From Desulfobacterales bacterium (GTDB taxonomy: Bacteria; Desulfobacterota; Desulfobacteria; Desulfobacterales; JAFDCJ01), in NCBI GenBank assembly GCA_020345785.1, contig CP070771.1, positions 1,011,329 through 1,019,813 of the forward strand: 8,485 nucleotides of DNA. The letters are read 5' to 3'. This document shows, piece after piece, positions 5,584-8,485 of the stretch. Both the position numbers and the translations under genes were made by a program. The notes beneath the pieces were generated by a model. The model had not been told where the DNA came from. It saw only the letters and a program-made list of their open reading frames with translations, and searched no databases. The first letter of the stretch is position 1; each line of letters begins with the position of its first letter.

Positions 5584-7662
5584 ATGACTACAGCGCTTAT
5601 TTTGATGGGAGGTATGGGACTGATTATCAGTGCCGTTCTTGCTCTGGCGTCGAAAGTTTTTTACGTGTACGTTGATCCCAAGGTTGAGGCCGTCGAAGGC
5701 GAGCTGCCGGGTGCCAACTGAGGCGGCTGCGGGCTGCCGGGTTGCAGCGCCAATGCAGAAGCGATAGTAGCCGGCCTTTCAGCACCGAACTCATGTGTGG
5801 CGGCCGGCGCAGAAGTGGCCGAAGCCATCGGCGAAATTATGGGAGTTAAAATCGAGGCCAAAGAGCCGGATATTGCCCGACCGGGCTGCTATTTCGGTGT
5901 GCAGGCTGCCGATACGAAATTTGTCTATGACGGTTTGGACGATTGCCGGGCCGCAGCCATACTGGGCGGGGGTATGAAAGTGTGCACCATTGGCTGCCTG
6001 GGACTGGGAACCTGCGCCAAAGCCTGCCCCTTTAATGCAATTGTTATGGGTGCTGAAGGATTGCCGGTGGTGATTGAAGATAAATGCACCGGCTGCGGCA
6101 CCTGTGAACGGGTTTGCCCCAAACACATCATTAACTTGTCCTCTGTCACCCGCCGCATCATGCGGGAGTACACGACCGAAGAATGTACGACGCCCTGCCA
6201 GCGCGGCTGTCCGGCCGGCATTAATATTCGTGAATATATCCGGCAAATTTCTCTGGGAAATCATCACCGTGCCGTTCAGGTCATTAAAGAGCGCAATCCT
6301 TTTCCGGCGATTATCGGCAGGATTTGTCCCCGTCCCTGTGAACTTGAGTGCCGACGTAACTTTATCGATGAACCCGTGGCGATTAATTATCTCAAACGCT
6401 ATGCCGCCGACTTTGAAAGAGACAGCGGTGATCGCATACAGCCTTACAAGGCCCCGGCTTCGGGCCGCCGCATTGCCGTCGTCGGCGGTGGCGTGGAGGG
6501 CCTGTCCACGGCCTTCTTCACAGCACGCCTGGGCCATGATGTTACCGTATACGAAGCCAGTCCGCACCTCGGCGGATTGTTGCGCAGTGCCATTGCGGCC
6601 GAAAGACTGCCCCGCGAGATCTTGGAATGGGATATTGAAGGCATCCTTGAAATGGGGGTCAAAGCGGAAACCGGCAAGGTTATGGGAAAAGATTTTACCG
6701 TCGATACGCTGCTCCACGGCGATTTTGAAGCTGTTTTTCTGGCGGCCGGCGGCTGGGACAGTAGAATGGCACGCGGAGCGTTGAGCGAAATAGAGTCCCC
6801 CGTGCCCGGCACATATATGATGGTCGATCTTTTGAAATTAAAGGCCGGCAGCGATATTTTTGCCGGTCCGTCGGATGTGGTTATTTTCGGCGGCGGTAAA
6901 CTGGCACTGAGGGCTGCCGGAATCTGTAAGGAAGCAGGTGCGGAGAAGATTACCATTTTATTCCGCGAGGAGCTGCAAAAGAGTCCGATAACCGATGCCG
7001 ATGTCAGCGACGCCGGCATCGAGGGCTTGGATATCATTTACAGCGCCGGAATTCGTCGCTTGCGGGGGATTGGAGATCGCCTGTCCCACTTGGAGTATGT
7101 TGATACCAAAACGCGGGTAACCACCACCATTTCGGCCCAAACTCTGGTTATCGCCACCGGACGCTTTCCGGAGCTGATCTTTGTCGAGCAAAAACCAGCG
7201 GAAGAGGAAGCTGAACGGCCGGCTGATCAGCCTCTGCACTGGGAGGCTATGCCGCCTTACAAACCGCCGGCATTCAAAGACGAAGTCGGGCTATTTTCGT
7301 CCGGAGACGTTCTGGCGGATTACAGTGCCGCCATCAAGGCCATCGGTGCCGGAAGAAGAGCGGCGGCATCCTTGCAGCAGATCATGTATGGGATTGAACC
7401 CTCCCTGACTGGAGAGGTCATCACACCCCATTCCATTTTGCAGGATGTCGATCACGTCGAAGCGGTTGCAGCCAGTCAGCGCCTGATCATGCCGATTTGC
7501 AGCGGTAAGCAGCTTGCAGCATGTGGTGAAATTGAAAGGGGATTCAGCGACGAAATGGCCAAGGCTGAATCTTCAAGGTGTCTGCAATGCGGATTAATAT
7601 GTTACGAACATCCGGCAGCACCGCCGTCGACAGAGAAAGCCGTCGCCGAAGCCGGGGATTAG
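5584..7662 (+). CDS. Selenocysteine-containing RnfB-GltD fusion, NAD(P)H oxidoreductase (StnC-like)
   Basis: A 692-residue protein if the in-frame TGA (5719-5721, codon 46) is read as selenocysteine. Residues 5-27 form a membrane helix. The RnfB-type [4Fe-4S] motif follows as GAN-U46-GGC49-GLPGC54 with Cys71. A two-cluster ferredoxin comes next (Cys134/138/144/148 and 168/171/174/178). The GltD/NfnB N-terminal Fe-S region has CQRGCP (205-210) and GRICPRPCELEC (245-256). Then come the FAD fold VVGGGVEGL (299-307), a second dinucleotide fold FGGGKLALRAA (435-445), the FAD-end motif SSGDVL (572-577) and RCLQCGLIC (665-673). GGGAG lies 6 bases before ATG 5584. Frame and homology continue unchanged across the TGA, and no good restart with a ribosome site exists downstream. 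It probably links NADP(H) and ferredoxin to the NuoEF-like bifurcating module, tethered at the membrane. Alternatives are a sequencing error or a recent nonsense mutation. Confidence 0.88.
5719..5721 (+). other. In-frame TGA read as selenocysteine (Sec46)
   Basis: The codon lies between GGT GCC AAC and GGC GGC TGC, at the first cysteine of the RnfB motif (A-N-C-G-G-C-G-x-P-G-C). Both sides are in one frame with no other stop. Cys to Sec is the commonest Sec replacement, and TGC to TGA is one base. Confidence 0.83.
5731..5751 (+). promoter_or_regulatory. Candidate bacterial SECIS hairpin
   Basis: Ten to thirty bases after the TGA, 5731-5737 can pair with 5744-5751 (seven pairs, one bulged G at 5749), closing the six-base loop CGGGTT (5738-5743). 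The loop begins 17 bases after the TGA and has G at its second position, matching the known bacterial SECIS pattern of a small apical loop with an early G at about this distance. A competing longer stem (5722-5731 with 5743-5751) is also possible. Confidence 0.6.
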
Positions 7663-7673
7663 GGCCGCGCGGG

Positions 7674-7701
7674 GAATGCCGAATGTCGCGTGTCGAATTG
7701 A
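7674..7701. repeat. Degenerate heptamer array, GAATGTC type
   Basis: Four 7-base units, GAATGCC, GAATGTC, GCGTGTC, GAATTGA, start 12 bases after the stop codon of the fusion gene. The units resemble the GTCGAAT-type words at 2742-2769 in shifted register. Confidence 0.55.
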
Positions 7702-7726
7702 GGAAGAATAAGCCAAAAATAAGACA

Positions 7727-7773
7727 GATGGCATACCACAAGATTTCAATATTCAATTTTCAAGATTCATTCA
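7727..7773 (+). repeat. Dispersed repeat copy 2 (GATGGCATACCACAA plus TATTCAA heptamers)
   Basis: Fourteen of 15 bases at 7727-7741 match 429-443, and the match runs on through the heptamer section (units TATTCAA, TTTTCAA, GATTCAT). It lies directly upstream of the rseC-like start codon, so that gene has little room for its own promoter other than within the repeat. Confidence 0.75.
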
Positions 7774-7788
7774 TAAAGAACTTACCAA

Positions 7789-8220
7789 ATGGCCACCGAA
7801 CAAGGCATTGTCATTAGAACCGATACTGAAGCGGCATGGGTGAAGACCATTAAAACCGGTGCCTGCAAGGGCTGTTCAGCCAGGGGCTCCTGCCATTCTC
7901 TGGGCGGCAGTGAGGATATGGAGGTAAAAGCCATCAACGAAGCCGGCGCCAAAGTAGGCGATCGAATCGTTCTTAGTTTTGAAACCGGATCGCTGTTGAA
8001 GGCGACATTTCTGCTCTATGTGTTCCCGATATTGCTGCTGATCCTGGGGGCCGTTATCGGACAGGAGGCAGCCTACTATCTTGAGTTGAATCCCTCCGGG
8101 TTTGCCGCCGTTGTAGGTTTCTTATTTTTTTTTGCTGCGGTGCTGATAATTAAAATCAAGGCGAATCAGTTGGCAAAAAAAAATGAATACCGCCCCAAGA
8201 TCATCAAGATTGTTAATTAA
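7789..8220 (+). CDS. RseC/SoxR-reducing-family membrane protein
   Basis: A 143-residue inner-membrane protein of the RseC/MucC family. The N-terminal soluble part (1-66) begins MATEQGIVIRT and holds CKGCSARGSC (Cys26, Cys29, Cys35), the same C-x2-C-x5-C spacing I recall in E. coli RseC. Two membrane helices follow at about 72-91 (ATFLLYVFPILLLILGAVIG) and 105-123, with a basic tail. In E. coli, RseC belongs with the Rsx/Rnf system that reduces SoxR. In Rnf-bearing anaerobes such proteins often sit beside Rnf genes. Here it follows the RnfB-type fusion by 126 bases, supporting a functional link with the RnfB domain, perhaps in Fe-S assembly or membrane attachment (inference). The ribosome site is weak (AAAGAA). 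Confidence 0.88.
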   Translation: MATEQGIVIRTDTEAAWVKTIKTGACKGCSARGSCHSLGGSEDMEVKAINEAGAKVGDRIVLSFETGSLLKATFLLYVFPILLLILGAVIGQEAAYYLELNPSGFAAVVGFLFFFAAVLIIKIKANQLAKKNEYRPKIIKIVN

Positions 8221-8312
8221 TCCGCCCCTGATAATACCGTATTCGTGATGTTGATATATGGTTGCTGAAAGTTGAAGAAGGTCGCTCGATCGAAAGTCCG
8301 GCGGATTAATTA
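8214..8312. repeat. 13-bp perfect inverted repeat after the rseC-like gene
   Basis: TAATTAATCCGCC (8214-8226, overlapping the stop codon) is the exact reverse complement of 8300-8312. The arms enclose 73 bases. It could form a 3' stem in the transcript or bind a protein. Confidence 0.55.
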
Positions 8313-8315
8313 TCG

Positions 8316-8338
8316 AATGCTGCGCATTGATTTTTTTT
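8316..8338 (+). terminator. Possible weak intrinsic terminator of the operon
   Basis: AATGC (8316-8320), the loop TGC and GCATT (8324-8328) form a short 5-bp hairpin, followed after two bases by eight T residues (8331-8338). The stem is short, so strength is doubtful, but place and order fit the end of the bifurcating operon. Confidence 0.45.
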
Positions 8339-8398
8339 AATTCACTCTATTTGCCTGCTTATAAAGAAACATAACAATTACCGGACATCTGTAATTAG

Positions 8399-8485
8399 CT
8401 AAGTAGTCTCCGGCTTTTGGGGACCAGTGGTGGGAAATAATTCTTCAATGTCATGGTTCTTTATTTTTGCCAGGCAATCTTCCAG
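8399..8485 (-). CDS. C-terminal end of an unidentified protein
   Basis: The minus strand is open from the window edge for 28 codons to a TAG at 8401-8399. The translation begins LEDCLAKIKNHDIEELF and ends PQKPETT. I do not recognise a family. The charged, helix-like first half and Pro/Thr-rich tail look like an ordinary protein end, and it faces the rseC-like gene, as expected for convergent genes. The fragment is short, so chance cannot be excluded. Confidence 0.4.
   Translation of the reverse strand: MEDCLAKIKNHDIEELFPTTGPQKPETT

Noticed and set aside
5791..6717. 308-residue open frame on the minus strand
   Set aside because: It lies antisense within the RnfB-GltD coding region. Its translation shows no recognisable family, and the plus strand has clear ferredoxin and GltD motifs.
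6074..6784. 236-residue open frame on the plus strand in another frame
   Set aside because: It overlaps the fusion gene, is rich in Ala/Pro/Ser/Arg as expected of an out-of-frame shadow, and has no ribosome site or known motif.
5797..7662. Treating the fusion as a separate gene starting at the GTG near 5797
   Set aside because: No ribosome site precedes it, and it would remove the RnfB membrane helix and Fe-S motif, which are intact upstream in the same frame behind a good GGGAG site.

Overview
The window most likely comes from a strictly anaerobic Desulfobacterota bacterium (sulfate reducer or syntroph type). Signs are a DRTGG/anti-sigma-factor gene pair, a NuoE/NuoF/GltD-type electron-bifurcation cluster, an apparent selenocysteine codon in a redox protein, and a moderate base composition with AT-rich gaps full of short degenerate repeats. 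This assignment is inference from gene content, not a phylogenetic placement.

Layout. Left end, minus strand: the first 46 codons of an RsbW-like anti-sigma factor ATPase (1-140), a 340-base gap with repeats, then a small DRTGG-domain protein (481-834). The DRTGG gene has a near-consensus promoter about 240 bases upstream and a structured leader. After a divergent, promoter-bearing gap, the plus strand carries mtnP and apt with overlapping stop/start codons. Together they release adenine from methylthioadenosine and recycle it to AMP. A 20-bp imperfect hairpin and a new promoter (TTGACA, 17-base spacer, extended -10) precede the main cluster.

Main cluster, plus strand: a NuoE/HydC-like [2Fe-2S] subunit (2934-3428), a NuoF/HydB-like FMN and Fe-S flavoprotein (3487-5274), a 692-residue RnfB-GltD fusion (5584-7662), and an RseC-family membrane protein (7789-8220). 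The fusion has an in-frame TGA at codon 46, exactly where RnfB proteins carry the first cysteine of their N-terminal [4Fe-4S] motif. A SECIS-like hairpin follows, so I read the codon as selenocysteine. The three-subunit set resembles the Sporomusa Stn transhydrogenase, in which a NuoE/NuoF-type module bifurcates electrons and a GltD-like subunit handles NADP(H). Here, however, a membrane-anchored RnfB domain stands where StnC has a NuoG-like domain. This is the best candidate for an undescribed system in the window.

Between genes, four gaps contain arrays of degenerate 7-base repeats, mostly one orientation at the left side and the inverted orientation at the right. The right end holds a 13-bp inverted repeat, a possible terminator after the rseC-like gene, and the last 28 codons of an unidentified minus-strand gene.
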